This document shows, one piece after another, positions 32,624 through 42,362 of a DNA stretch of 64,000 nucleotides. The stretch comes from Hippopus hippopus. Lineage: Eukaryota; Mollusca; Bivalvia; Cardiida; Cardiidae. Positions within the stretch are counted from its first letter, which is position 1, and each line of letters begins with the position of its first letter. The stretch covers positions 6,558,242 to 6,622,241 of the forward strand of contig OX328097.1 in the NCBI GenBank assembly GCA_946811185.2, read 5' to 3'. Made by a program: the position numbers and the translations under genes. The notes below the pieces were generated by a model. It saw only the letters and a list, made by a program, of their open reading frames with translations. It did not search any database and was not told the origin of the DNA.

Positions 32624-32867
32624 ATGGAAAGCTCAACTTACGTACTTTTGTAGAAAATGTTTGCCTCCCTTAATATTAATATTATATAGTGAATTTAAAG
32701 AGGTGTTATGCCTTCAGACTTTTTTCGCTGGTGATGAAGAGATGACTCTGCTTTCTTATAATCAAATAAAGAGTTAGTTTAGAAATATTTCAGGCATTGA
32801 CTTAGGCCAACCTCTCAATGAAACACAAATTTCGGTATGTTCAACAGTATTGGTACTATGTATTTGA

Positions 32868-32943
32868 ACCATGTTCTGGTAAAAGGGGAGCTTAATCCAT
32901 CTCTGTGATACATGATATCAAGCAAGTCATCACGGCATTATTG
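32868..32943 (-). mobile_element. MITE-A left part, split by MITE-B
   Basis: GAACCATGTTCTGGTAAAAG to CAAGCAAGTCATCACGGC. The remainder is at 33453-33640. Confidence 0.88.
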
Positions 32944-33452
32944 GTTGTACGGTCAGGTGGCAGGGGACTTGGAAACTTGTTCACGGCTGTGGCGAATAAT
33001 GTCGCCACCTCAACTTCGGCTCGGGACGACATTATTCTCCACAGCCGTGAACAAGTTTCCAAGTCCCCTGCCACCTAACCGTACAACGAATTTATTATAC
33101 TGCAAAGTTTTACCATTCCAACGTGTGTTAAGCGAAATTTACCTGTTCTTTTGGTTTCAAAAATTGAGTACGGGGTAGAATTTCCCTTCCGAGTGCCCCA
33201 ATTCAATGAAAAATGACGTCACTGGGAACTGACGTCACTGAAACCTTGGAAAAACGTGCAGTTTGGTGCATAATCTTGATGTTAATCTTCATTGACGCCG
33301 CCATTTTGGATGTCGTGTTGAAAGTCTAGTCATGCATACGGGGCTCCCGAAAGGGAAACTGCTTTTACGTTGGTTTTGCCAGTGTACATGATATATATGT
33401 TCGGGGCATATTATCCAATCAGATCACGAGAAATTTTTTTGCAGTATAATAA
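32944..33452 (+). mobile_element. MITE-B copy 2, complete, inside MITE-A
   Basis: Side hairpin 32944-33087 (arms about 65 bp, GTTGTACGG.../...CCGTACAAC). Then TTATTATACTGCAAAG at about 33092 and, inverted, GCAGTATAATAA ending 33452. Interior: two TGACGTCA sites (33214-33221, 33230-33237), GCCGCCATTTT (33297-33307) and CCAATCAGAT (33415-33424). Flanks ATTATTGG and AATATGG may be a diverged 8-bp duplication. Confidence 0.88.
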
Positions 33453-33640
33453 TATGGATTCATACATTCCATTTTATCTAACAGTCTGAATCATCGGGTT
33501 TAATAGTCATCTGACATTCAGAAAATCTACCAAAAGCAAAAAGTTTCGACCAAGGTCAGCCTGGGCGAACTGTGCAGGCTGACCTGGATCGATGCTTTTT
33601 GCAGATGCACGGAACCCCTTTTAAGACAGAGTATGGGTCA
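33453..33640 (-). mobile_element. MITE-A right part
   Basis: Resumes at GGATTCATACATTCC and runs through hairpin AGCCTGGGC..GTGCAGGCT to AGACAGAGTATGGGTCA. Confidence 0.88.
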
Positions 33641-33894
33641 TAGAGTTAATGCAACAGTATTATTTTTAACTAGACGTCTATTTGCTCTACTTGGCTGTAT
33701 GTCAATTTATCTGCTATTGGCGCCATCCATTTGGTGCCTTCTTTCGTTCATATGATTTTTAAGTTTGAAGTTTGGGGTCTGGTATCCCATGAGTATTCAT
33801 TTTACAGCACGATCTATACAAAACGCATTTTGTACTACGAATAGAACTAGTTTCTTTGAGTATATACAATAAAGCTAGCCTTCAGCCCTTTACC

Positions 33895-34108
33895 ATACAA
33901 TTCCGCGTCTTAGCGATCCCGGGGAAGAGAGTTTTTGAAAACAATGTTGGAAATGGAGAAAATGCTGCCAACCGGCATTTTCTCCATTTCCAAAACTGTT
34001 TTCTATCCTGACATAGAGAAATCCTAACATGTGAGCCTCATTTAATTTGTCGTCAGCTAATACTCTAATAAAGGTTAAGTCTGAATAATTTTGTCATCTG
34101 TAAAGGAG
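33895..34108 (+). mobile_element. MITE-D copy with co-varying hairpin
   Basis: GGAAATGGAGAAAATGC pairs exactly with GCATTTTCTCCATTTCC, whereas the family has GGAAAAGGAG/CTCCTTTTCC; both arms changed together. TTAA at 34109-34112; the left flank is TTCA. Confidence 0.88.
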
Positions 34109-34133
34109 TTAAATAGTAACTCCAAGGCCCGTA

Positions 34134-34356
34134 CTTATAAAACTTGGGTTTATGCTCAGCTGAGTTGTGCTCAACTTTTCAATTTCGTCGGTGCTTCTGC
34201 AATTTCGACAATGAGAAATAAAGGCTTTCATCCATAAGCATAAGGTAGGAGAAGTTCGAAAAGTTAAAAAGTTGTCTGTGAGGTGTATCAAATTATTTCT
34301 GAATCAGTTTGAAATTTCATGTTCAGCTGTGTTGAGCATAAAAGAAGTTTTATAAG
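34134..34356. mobile_element. foldback element, CTTATAAAACTT ends
   Basis: CTTATAAAACTTGGGTTTAT..CTCAGCTGA at left and TCAGCTGTGTTGAGCATAAA..AGTTTTATAAG at right are inverted. Small non-autonomous element; superfamily unassigned. Confidence 0.8.
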
Positions 34357-34902
34357 CATTGATCCGAATGAGTCCTTGTTTAAACATATTGGTATTTCAA
34401 TATTCCTGGAAATGACAAAAGTTGCAATGCTTTGTGAATACAAATTGTTGCTTTTCAGGCAACGTGGAAAGATGTGTGTTTCTCTTTGCTTTAGAAAAAG
34501 GCTTTCCGCTTTATATTTTATACATCACTCTTACAGTTACAGTTTTGTTTCAGTATATAATAATAACCAGTTTGAGAAAAAATAAAAGGGTAACACTTAT
34601 TCTATAACGTTTAAATCTACTTCAGAAAAAACAAAACTATTCAAACCTACATTCAAAAGGACAAAAAGAAATCAACCAGTGGTTTAGTGACAGAAATACT
34701 GAAATGAATATCAGGTGGTCAAGAAAACCTTGTGGGAAAAGAAAAACATACTCATACAAAGAAACTGCTCCTATGGGGGTTTATAATACAGTATAATCTT
34801 AGAACTTTAGTGTTCACTTTTTATCGTAAGCTATTCCAGCTTGAACAACCCTCAAAATGTAATATTTGGTCTCTTTCTACCTGATTATGTCCATTCTAAT
34901 TG
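34357..34902. other. unassigned sequence
   Basis: Two overlapping short frames at 34319-34607 have no recognised motif. No repeats identified. Confidence 0.35.
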
Positions 34903-35166
34903 AGCCAAGCTTTGGCAAAAAAAAAGGGGGGGGGAGGGTCTAATGCATCTGTGATCCATGATACCAAGCAAGCCATCATAAAATTGTGGTTCTATAAAAT
35001 CCATTTTGTCTAAGAACGAACCGAATCATTGAGTAACATGGTCCTTTGACATGCCGGAAACTGGCCGGTAGCAAAAAGTTTCGATTCAGGTCAGCCTGCC
35101 CGGAATGGGCAGGCTGACCTGAGTCGATACATTTTGCAAATGCATTAAACTCCCCTTTTCCGCTCA
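34903..35166 (-). mobile_element. MITE-A, full length, co-varying hairpin
   Basis: Hairpin at about 35091-35117 reads AGCCTGCCC..GGGCAGGCT: G-to-C and C-to-G on opposite arms relative to AGCCTGCGC/GCGCAGGCT. The left end carries an A/G homopolymer expansion at 34918-34938. Confidence 0.9.
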
Positions 35167-35413
35167 TTTCTTTATATTTCTCTTTAGTTTAAATCGTCCC
35201 GACATTTTCGTCATAGATCGACAGAGGGACGAGCTACAGGTCAAGAGCGAATTACTTATTTATAACGTTTCACAATTTGATCAATCACTGGAGACAAACC
35301 CCCATCCCAAGTGTAATTTTCTCGAGAGGAATTCGAGAACCATTTGTCTCATAGCTAGCTTATTTTCTCCTTCTGGCAGATCTGCACGACTTTTTGAATA
35401 TGACAAGTGTTAT

Positions 35414-35653
35414 GTGAGTCATGCTCTGTGAAAAGGGTTTTTAATGCATCTCAGTGATTCATTTTACCTAGCAGGTTACTCATGATTATGATACATGAAA
35501 TACATTTTGTCTAACTAACCAGTGAATCATTAGATAAAATGGTCCCTTGCAATGCAGAAAATTTACCAAAAGCAAAAAGTATCGAACCGATAAAAAGTAT
35601 GATACTTTTTGCAGATGCATTAAAATCCCTTTTCATAGAGTATACATGATGTT
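35414..35653 (-). mobile_element. MITE-A copy, hairpin deleted
   Basis: GAGTCATGCTCTGTGAAAAG to CCCTTTTCATAGAGTATAC. In place of the GC-rich hairpin it has AAAAAGTATCGAACCG/ATAAAAAGTATGATAC, as if the hairpin had been excised. Confidence 0.85.
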
Positions 35654-35707
35654 CAAATTCAATATAATGAAAGAAAAGCTTGCCATCTTATTGGCTCGGA
35701 TTCGATC

Positions 35708-35950
35708 CCTGGCTACGACCCCTGGCTCAGCCAATTTCTTTCCGAGGATTAATGATAGTCACTGCAACAGGATTCATTCCTCTCCCACCGCTGACCATCG
35801 TTTCGACGATGATTATGTGGGAAAGCAGCCAGTGGCTTGGAAAGAAGATTGTGCGGAGTCACTGGTAAAAGACTCCAGGAAAAGCATGGATAGGTGCACT
35901 GGCCGCCGCAATATAACTGAAATAATGTTGAAAACGGCGTTAAACACCAT

Positions 35951-35985
<35 letters not shown>
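35708..35985 (+). mobile_element. SINE-1 with 13-bp target duplication
   Basis: ATCTTATTGGCTC (35695-35707) and ATCTTACTGGCTC (35986-35998). Begins at the B-box region (GGATTCGATCCCTGGC), so the head is truncated, and ends in the longest AATC tail of the window (35953-35985). The long tail suggests a recent insertion. Confidence 0.93.
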
Positions 35986-35988
<3 letters not shown>

Positions 35989-36077
35989 TTACTGGCTCAG
36001 AAGCCCGTCTTCAGCCAATAAAATGCTTTGTCTTGTAATTATCATGGAATCTAAAAATCGATATAGAATTGAATTGA

Positions 36078-36112
36078 ATAAACTCTTTACTAAACAACAA
36101 AATTCTATCTAG
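36078..36112 (-). mobile_element. MITE-D end fragment
   Basis: ACTCTTTACTAAACAACAAA then TTCTATCTAGTCC, the left 35 bp of the family. Confidence 0.55.
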
Positions 36113-36853
36113 TCCTCATTAGTCCATTTTTTTTTTTTTTATTGTCTTCAATATAAAATTGCTTGTATAATTATACAAACGATCGTCACTCGGCATTTGT
36201 AAATTAGAAAAAAAAGGCATATGTTATTGAGCTACCAATTCTTCTTCTTTTTCATGTTCCAACAAGTCACAAGTTTAAGGAATAACATATATAATATATA
36301 TTATATATAAAACATAAGTTTTTTGACTGTGATCTAACTTATCCATAAATACTCGACAGAAAAGTATGTTATCTTGGTCTGCTTGGCTCTCTACAGCATT
36401 GAGAAGTATCACAGGACACTAGCAGGAACATAAACTGTTTTATTTGTGCGTGATAACAATAAGATGTGTTTCACTCAAGGGACACGCTTTCCACCTAGTT
36501 TAATCAATTTCCATACATTTCATACATATTTTGACATACATTTATCGAATGAAAGTGACGCAAAGAAAGGGGGAACAATCTTTGATAACAACTAGAAAAG
36601 CAATCACTTTTTTGGCCGTTATAATGAATATCGTTTGAAAAAGGTCATTTTAACACATGGAAAAAACATTTTTTCAGACATGGTGAACGTCATTTGAAAA
36701 TTATAATGAATAAAATGGGAACAAAAATGTCACAATGTTTTGGGAACAAGGTGAACACCATTTGAAAAGAAACAATTGCTTTTTACCATCAAATACTTCT
36801 TATTTTCACAATGTTTTCAAAGGCTCTCTCCTGTAAGGGTGTAAAATGTCACA
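36113..36853. other. unassigned AT-rich sequence
   Basis: Poly-T at 36127-36140 and an ATATAATATATATTATATAT palindromic run near 36288-36310. No gene recognised. Confidence 0.4.
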
Positions 36854-37252
36854 TTTTAAGGCAATGATTAAAGGCCGAATAGCGTCCAAATAGACAATGC
36901 AGGTGCTAAATGCATTTAAGTTTAACTCATACCATTCAAAAGTATGAAGATGAAAAATATTGTGAAGATGACAATCTACATGTATTATTGTGTGGTAGGT
37001 CCGAGTCTTATTTGCTGGCAGAAAAATGAATTTTAAAGTCAAACAAAGCATAAACAAAAGATAGCGTGACCAGCCAAATTTTAATCTTGTCTTAAAATTA
37101 ATTTCTCTGCCAGCCACTACCACTTGGACTGACCATACAAAAACAGATTGTCATCTTCATAATAATTTCCAAAGTTTTACAGTATATGATTTAAATTTAA
37201 TCACATTTTAACACCGTCTTTGCTTACACTTGCCAGCTATTGTTACTTTATA
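36854..37252. mobile_element. family I element, copy 2
   Basis: Pairs with 2497-2873: GACAATCTACATG.TATTATTGTGTGG, GCAGAAAAATGAATTTTAAA and ATTTCTCTGCCAGCCACTA. The foldback between the two GCAGAAA/TTTCTCTGC blocks is kept. Termini TTTTAAGGCA / TTGTTACTTTA are weaker than in copy 1. Confidence 0.75.
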
Positions 37253-37510
37253 TGGTCGGATTGATTACGATTGGTAGAATATGGTAAAATATTTTTTTTT
37301 TAAAAATGAAGCTGGAGTTTGCGTAATCGCCAGTATTGAGAATTTTGGCAAGGAAGTACAAAGTCCAAAGAAAATTTTCTGATTCGTAGAAAGATGAATT
37401 TCTCAAGGGTCAACAGTCAGACGTCTTGGCTGTTTAAAACATTTTTATAGAAGGAAAATTCTGTTTTCAAACGATAGTATCGATCGCTTGTTTCCAATTG
37501 TCCTTATCGT

Positions 37511-37729
37511 TTTAGCCGTTTCAGCTCCATCGGCCAAAAACAGAAGCTTTTGCGGATGGCATAGATCCAAGATCAGACTGCACATAACGTGCAGTCTGAT
37601 CTTGGATCTATACCGTCCGCTTGCTCGGTCAAAGCTTTAAGATAAAAATCTTTCTGGGTTTCAGTGGATTTTGTTTTCAGCCATAGAAAGAGGTCTTGTT
37701 TATATATTTGTCGCTGAAAGAGTTAGAAG
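37511..37729 (+). mobile_element. MITE-H2, best copy
   Basis: TTTAGCCGTTTCAGCTCC and GTCGCTGAAAGAGTTAG form imperfect inverted ends. The hairpin 37555-37620 pairs GCGGATGGCATAGATCCAAG with CTTGGATCTATACCGTCCGC around CACATAACGTG. Shares the hairpin with H but has a different flank. Confidence 0.82.
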
Positions 37730-37987
37730 AGATATGATCTCTGATACAAGATATCAATTAGCTTGTTGCAATAAACGCTGCGTTTGCACATACGATCAAC
37801 AACGAAGAAACGTTATAAGAGAGGCATAGAATTACAATTGAAGGTAAGGGAAATATCGTTTTTCAGCAGCATGGAAACATTGTGAGAAAAAGAAGTATTG
37901 ACTTTTATAAAAGCCGTAGTGCCTTTTCCAGTCGTTTTCCCCAGAAGCTCACTACTGCAGAAGCGTAATGTTTAAACTAGCAACTAA

Positions 37988-38215
37988 ATCCTTTACCAGA
38001 TGACAAATTTTAAGACTGAGCTGTTTTGAAAGAATTTTACAAACAAGAGATGACAACTTATATGTAGATTAATCTTCGGGTTGTATCTGTGCAGGGGTTG
38101 AAAACATGGTGGAAAAAGGAGAAAATGCTAGTTACCAGCATTTTCACCTGTTTCCAAAATGTTTTCAAAAGCCTTCCCTGCCAGGATCGATGAAACTCCG
38201 CAGTTTGTGTTAAAG
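37988..38215 (-). mobile_element. MITE-D copy
   Basis: TCCTTTACCAGATGACAAAT, then AACATGGTGGAAAAAGGAG / TGTTTCCAAAATGTTT. The right third is diverged. Confidence 0.78.
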
Positions 38216-38592
38216 CGCAAACATTTGGAACCCTGAAAAAATGAAATGGACCTCGTCTTTAACAAAACAACAGATGATTTTAGACGAGGAACATTGCTGC
38301 GTTCTTTAAGCTCTCTAACATAATACTAGATAAAGAGTAGACGGCAGGTTCTGTGCAATCTTATCGTAATGTACACTATCTATGGATCATACTTCTTTTG
38401 TTACAAGCATTCCCATCGGTAATTCCGTGTATATTGTATGCCTGGTGACATTGATTTAAAGGCGAAAGGCCACCTGACTGTCTACTTTCGTTGAATCCCT
38501 TACAACCTTTGTCCTTCATTAGTAGGCTAAATTCCACAAATGGTAGATTTAACTTTTAAACTTCTAAACTGATCGATTTTCCAGCCAATGGT
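38216..38592. other. unassigned sequence
   Basis: A faint H-hairpin trace (AGACGGCAGGTTCTGTGCAA) occurs at about 38338. No gene recognised. Confidence 0.4.
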
Positions 38593-39233
38593 TAAAGAGG
38601 CCCTTATACTCATTTTCAGCCAGTTTTAACTCATTTTGTCTTTATTTTTATCAAACTATAGTCATTTTTATATCTTCAGGCCAAATATTACGCCTGACGG
38701 TTGCCAGGTTGCTTAGATTACGGTCGATAGAAAATGCATTTCGCTGAGTTGCGGCCTTCCATGTAAACAGACTCGTCGTTTCCGGTTTTTGAATCGAAGA
38801 TTTTCGATATATCCGTTATACACTCGGGTAGATTCGTATGATGATCATGCATTCTCTCACGTGACTATATTTGACCTTCGCCCTGCGTCTAATGAGGTAA
38901 ACAAAGGAAAATAAAGGCTTCTCTGTTGCAGCCTCGATTTTCAGACGGAGGTCGCGGCCTATATGCAAATTACACCGTATCCAACTCTAGGCGGAAACCA
39001 ACGATAAATTTCCGTGACGCACCGCCATTGTTTACAGCTTCGATCGTCAGCCAGTTTTCTTCTGACCAATGTTCGGTTTCTAATACAAATCTCCGTGTTT
39101 CTTTTTTTTCAATTACACCATATATGTCAGTAATTTATCCATGTTTACACAAAGGACTGATTTCTTTACGATTCTAAATTGTTTGAAATTTAACAGCGTT
39201 TTTGCTCACCCGCTGTAGACGGCATCTTTAAAT
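38593..39233 (+). mobile_element. 600-bp dispersed repeat, copy 2
   Basis: Matches 13011-13608 closely from TAAAGAGGCCCTTATACTC to CTGTAGACGG..CTTTAAA, with two small insertions (about 38937 and 39167-39195). Differences are mostly single bases. Confidence 0.78.
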
Positions 39234-39393
39234 CTAAGTCCTATAATTGCGCTTCATTTTTCTCCTCCTGAAAAGGTTTTATCCTGTCACCTCCTATAAA
39301 CCTTGTTGTATAACACAGAGTCATATACACTTGGCGATATAGTATGAACTGTAAAAAAACGATGTAAGACAGCCATGGCTTTCCATAATATAG

Positions 39394-39474
39394 GGTCATT
39401 TGACCACGTGACTAGGTTTATTATGTCAGTTGGTCACGTGATCAAGGTATATTAGACTTGTTGGTCATATGACC
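39394..39474. repeat. three E-box-like 12-bp palindromes
   Basis: GGTCATTTGACC (39394-39405), GGTCACGTGATC (39432-39443) and GGTCATATGACC (39463-39474), with an additional CACGTG overlapping the first. Spacings 38 and 31 bp. Either a degenerate tandem repeat or a cluster of bHLH-type sites. Confidence 0.55.
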
Positions 39475-39993
39475 AGCCGGATCTGTCTTTTAAAGTAATG
39501 AAAAAAATATCGCTCAAAACACGCATGAACACATAAATACGCTGTTTTCGTTACACGTATCTGTTATGTTAAAACACTGTTCAAAACAGAAACATCAATT
39601 GTTTTCTTCGCCATGCAACATTTTTCTGCGGATGTACGTGAGGTCTATGGCGTAGCCAATATCATTCATGACGTCATTTTTGCAGCTGCATATTCAGAGG
39701 GCTTTAAACATTTCTTTTTTTTTTATCATTTTGAAAAAGATGTGAACATGTACCTTATTTCGAGCGATCTATTCAATTCAGTCGGATTTGGGATTATAAT
39801 TGAGAAAAAGGATAAATTAAACAGACGGTTGATGTGTTTGATTGGGAAAATCTAGATCTTTCAAGCTCGGCTCCGGAAATTTATTAAAGGTAGATCTACG
39901 GTATTATCACTGTTTTTTTTTTTCCCCTTTGTTTGTTTTGTTTTGTTCCTTCACAGTGAGTGTCAGATTAAATAAAATTAATTAATATTAATA

Positions 39994-40127
39994 TAGATGG
40001 TTGGTGTCTAGGATTGATTAAGTGTATTGGGCTCAGCTTGGAAATTATCCGGTTCGCTTTCAGCTCACCAGATAAATTCCTTCGCCTTGCCCGATAAACT
40101 TAACCCATCCAAGACACTAACCATCTA
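39994..40127. mobile_element. small foldback element (134 bp)
   Basis: TAGATGGTTGGTGTCTAGG and CCAAGACACTAACCATCTA are inverted ends; CTTGGAAATTATCCGG/CCAGATAAATTCC is the inner part. Confidence 0.85.
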
Positions 40128-40145
40128 GACTATTCTCTATAACCG

Positions 40146-40214
40146 TATCCCAAAGTATAGGTCGAAGATCAGACCACACCTTGATTACCACGAAAATATC
40201 CACCCTGATCTTGA
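40146..40214. repeat. MITE-H-like hairpin remnant
   Basis: AGGTCGAAGATCAGACCAC and CCACCCTGATCTTGAAAC. Termini absent. Confidence 0.45.
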
Positions 40215-40429
40215 AACAAATCGTTTATGCCCAAGCTATCAGGAAAATTTATGCAAATGATTTTTAACATTACCATTAAATATGGACAAAAGTGATAATC
40301 GGTTTGGATTGTCACTGAATTATTCAATAGTTTGCGGCAGGAAAAGTTTTATAACAGCTTTTGTAAGCATTTAGCCGTTCCAGAAAGGCAATCGAACAAT
40401 TGAGGAAAAAAAAAAAACTCAAGCCAACA

Positions 40430-40638
40430 ATTCATTCCACCATACAGTGGCGAGTTTTAATGAACTTGACGGAGGAGGCTTTTGAAAACATCGTGATACG
40501 ATGTAAAAGGAGAAAATGCTGGTAACCTTTTCCACGATGTTTTCTACTCTTTCACAGGCAAGTTCCATTACTTTGTCGCCTGCAAGTGCTTTGAATTTGG
40601 ACAAGTCTAATATAGAGCTAGTGTGTCGCTTGGTAAAG
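40430..40638 (+). mobile_element. MITE-D copy, asymmetric centre
   Basis: AACATCGTGATACGATGTAAA replaces the first outer hairpin arm and the inner CCAGCATTTTCTC arm is deleted (CTGGTAACCTTTTCC). Right end CTTGGTAAAGAG followed by TTAA (40639-40642). Confidence 0.82.
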
Positions 40639-40642
40639 AGTT

Positions 40643-40878
40643 AAAAGAAAAAAAAAAAAGAAATCCAAAAAAGTAACCACAGTACAATTTTCATTAGAAC
40701 ATCAAAAGTCTATTGCTAGAAGTTGGAGAGCGTACCCAATCATCTAAATAACACAACTAAATAGTAACACCGATAACGCTAGTAAATATAGTTATTTGAG
40801 TATAAATATAAGTCTTGTTTTGAGATATAATCCTTTTTCCAACACGATACTCAGTGAAGCATTCATGGAAAAATCTTT
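40643..40878. other. unassigned sequence between two D copies
   Basis: Begins with a purine-rich run; no gene or repeat family recognised. Confidence 0.4.
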
Positions 40879-40882
40879 TTAA

Positions 40883-41101
40883 CCCTTTACCAAACAATCC
40901 CTGGTTTTAACGACCCTGAGGAGGAAGCCTTCTGAAAACATGGTGGGAAAAGGAGAAAATGCTGGTAACCAGCATTTTCTCCTTTTTCCACAATGTTTTC
41001 TACTCTTCAAAAGCAAAGTTTCAATTTATGAATAATGTTTATTTTGACGTCTGCAAATGCGTTCAATTTGGGCAAGTCTAAAAATGTTGTTTGGTAAAGA
41101 G
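40883..41101 (+). mobile_element. MITE-D, full length (219 bp)
   Basis: TTAA at 40879-40882 and 41102-41105. Carries the GACCCTGAGGAGGAAGCC variant shared with the 58440 copy, marking a second subfamily. Confidence 0.93.
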
Positions 41102-41222
41102 TTAAGCTACCGTTTTGCCCCTCTCTTGTCTTACCTAAGCCTAAACTGGTCCAGTTGTAGTATGAATATACTACACTTTGGTGTATCAGTGGAGGTAACC
41201 AATCTACATGTAATCTAAGCCA

Positions 41223-41492
41223 GGAAGTAATTCATAACATAAGTAGAAACTTTTAAAGATTACCGGTATTTAAAGAAGGAAGTAATTCATAACATAAGTA
41301 GAAACTTTTAAAGATTACCGGTATTTAAAGAAGGAAGTAATTCATAACATAAATAAAAACTTTTAAAGATTACCGGTAAAAAAGAAGGAAGTAATTCATA
41401 ACATAAGTAGAAACTTTTAAAGATTACCGGTATTTAAAGAAGGAAGTAATTCATAACATAAGTAGAAACTTTTAAAGATTACCGGTATTTAA
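41223..41492 (+). repeat. 54-bp tandem repeat array
   Basis: Five copies of a unit with GGAAGTAATTCATAACATAA, GAAACTTTTAAAGATTACCG and GTATTTAAAGAA. One unit is 3 bp shorter. A partial sixth unit (AGAAGGAAGTAATTCA) follows the D insertion at 41717. Confidence 0.95.
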
Positions 41493-41712
41493 CCCTTTCC
41501 CAAACGGCAATTTTGGACCAGACCAAATTGAAAGCATTTTGCAGATGACAAATTAACAGTTGCTAAAAAGATGACTTTTCTATATGATAGGGTGGAAAAC
41601 ATTGTGGGAAAAGGAGAAAATGCTGGTTACCAGCATTTTCTCATTTTCCCACAATGTTTTCAAAAGGCTTCTATTCCTGACCCGTAAAAACCAGGGATTG
41701 TTTGGGAAAGGG
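41493..41712 (-). mobile_element. MITE-D (220 bp) inside the tandem array
   Basis: TTAA at 41489-41492 and 41713-41716. Neighbouring intact units read GGTATTTAAAGAAGG, and the filled site reads GGTAT-TTAA-element-TTAA-AGAAGG. Ends CCCTTTCCCAAAC / GTTTGGGAAAGGG are perfect 13-bp inverted repeats. Confidence 0.96.
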
Positions 41713-41727
41713 TTAAAGAAGGAAGTA

Positions 41728-42289
41728 ATTCAATTTCCGAAGCGATACACATCAAAGAGTTTCTTTATTTTTTGAACAAGTGATGCTTGTCGGTTACCAA
41801 GAGACTGTCAAAGCGATATAAGTTGAGGTTTTGTCTTCGTAATTTCAAATAGTTTTATTTTAAGGCAGAACTTATTTACATTCAAAAGAAATGAAGCATA
41901 CTCAAACTCCAAGTGAATATCCAGGTTAAGTTCTGACCTGCATGAATACTATTAAGTTCTAGGTTCTATTCATTTGCTAAGAAAGGACGTTATTCAAACC
42001 GGCATCTAAACTCTGTATAATTTGTTTCTAGAATGACAACGACAGTTTGCGTTAATATGTCTTCAAGACCAATATAGTAATGGATAAATTCTGTTCGATT
42101 TCCATGCCCAAAATAGTTAAATAAATTTTGATTCTAAGATATGGGTATAACAGAAATTAACCGACATTTAATAATATCAGACTAGTTCTGTCTTTTCGGA
42201 GACAGGATAAGTTCCTATTGATGAATTAACAAAGCGGAATAAATTTCTATTTTAAAAAACACTAACGACACAGCGTTTTAAATGATTAT
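41728..42289. other. unassigned sequence
   Basis: No gene or repeat family recognised after the end of the tandem array. Confidence 0.4.
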
Positions 42290-42362
42290 GTAATGACTTG
42301 CTCGGTACAATGCACCACAGAGATGCATTCAATCCCCGTTTCCTACTGCGCCGCTCACATGT
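42290..42362 (+). mobile_element. MITE-A right-end fragment
   Basis: GTAATGACTTGCTCGGTACA..GCACCACAGAGATGCATTC and the following CCCCGTTTCC match the last 75 bp of the family. Confidence 0.7.

Noticed and set aside
35547..36038. 163-codon open frame
   Set aside because: It spans the end of MITE-A, SINE-1 and the AATC tail; the (INQS)n part is the tail translated.
41223..41492. 54-bp direct repeats as CRISPR-like
   Set aside because: Units are contiguous with no unique spacers; this is an ordinary minisatellite.
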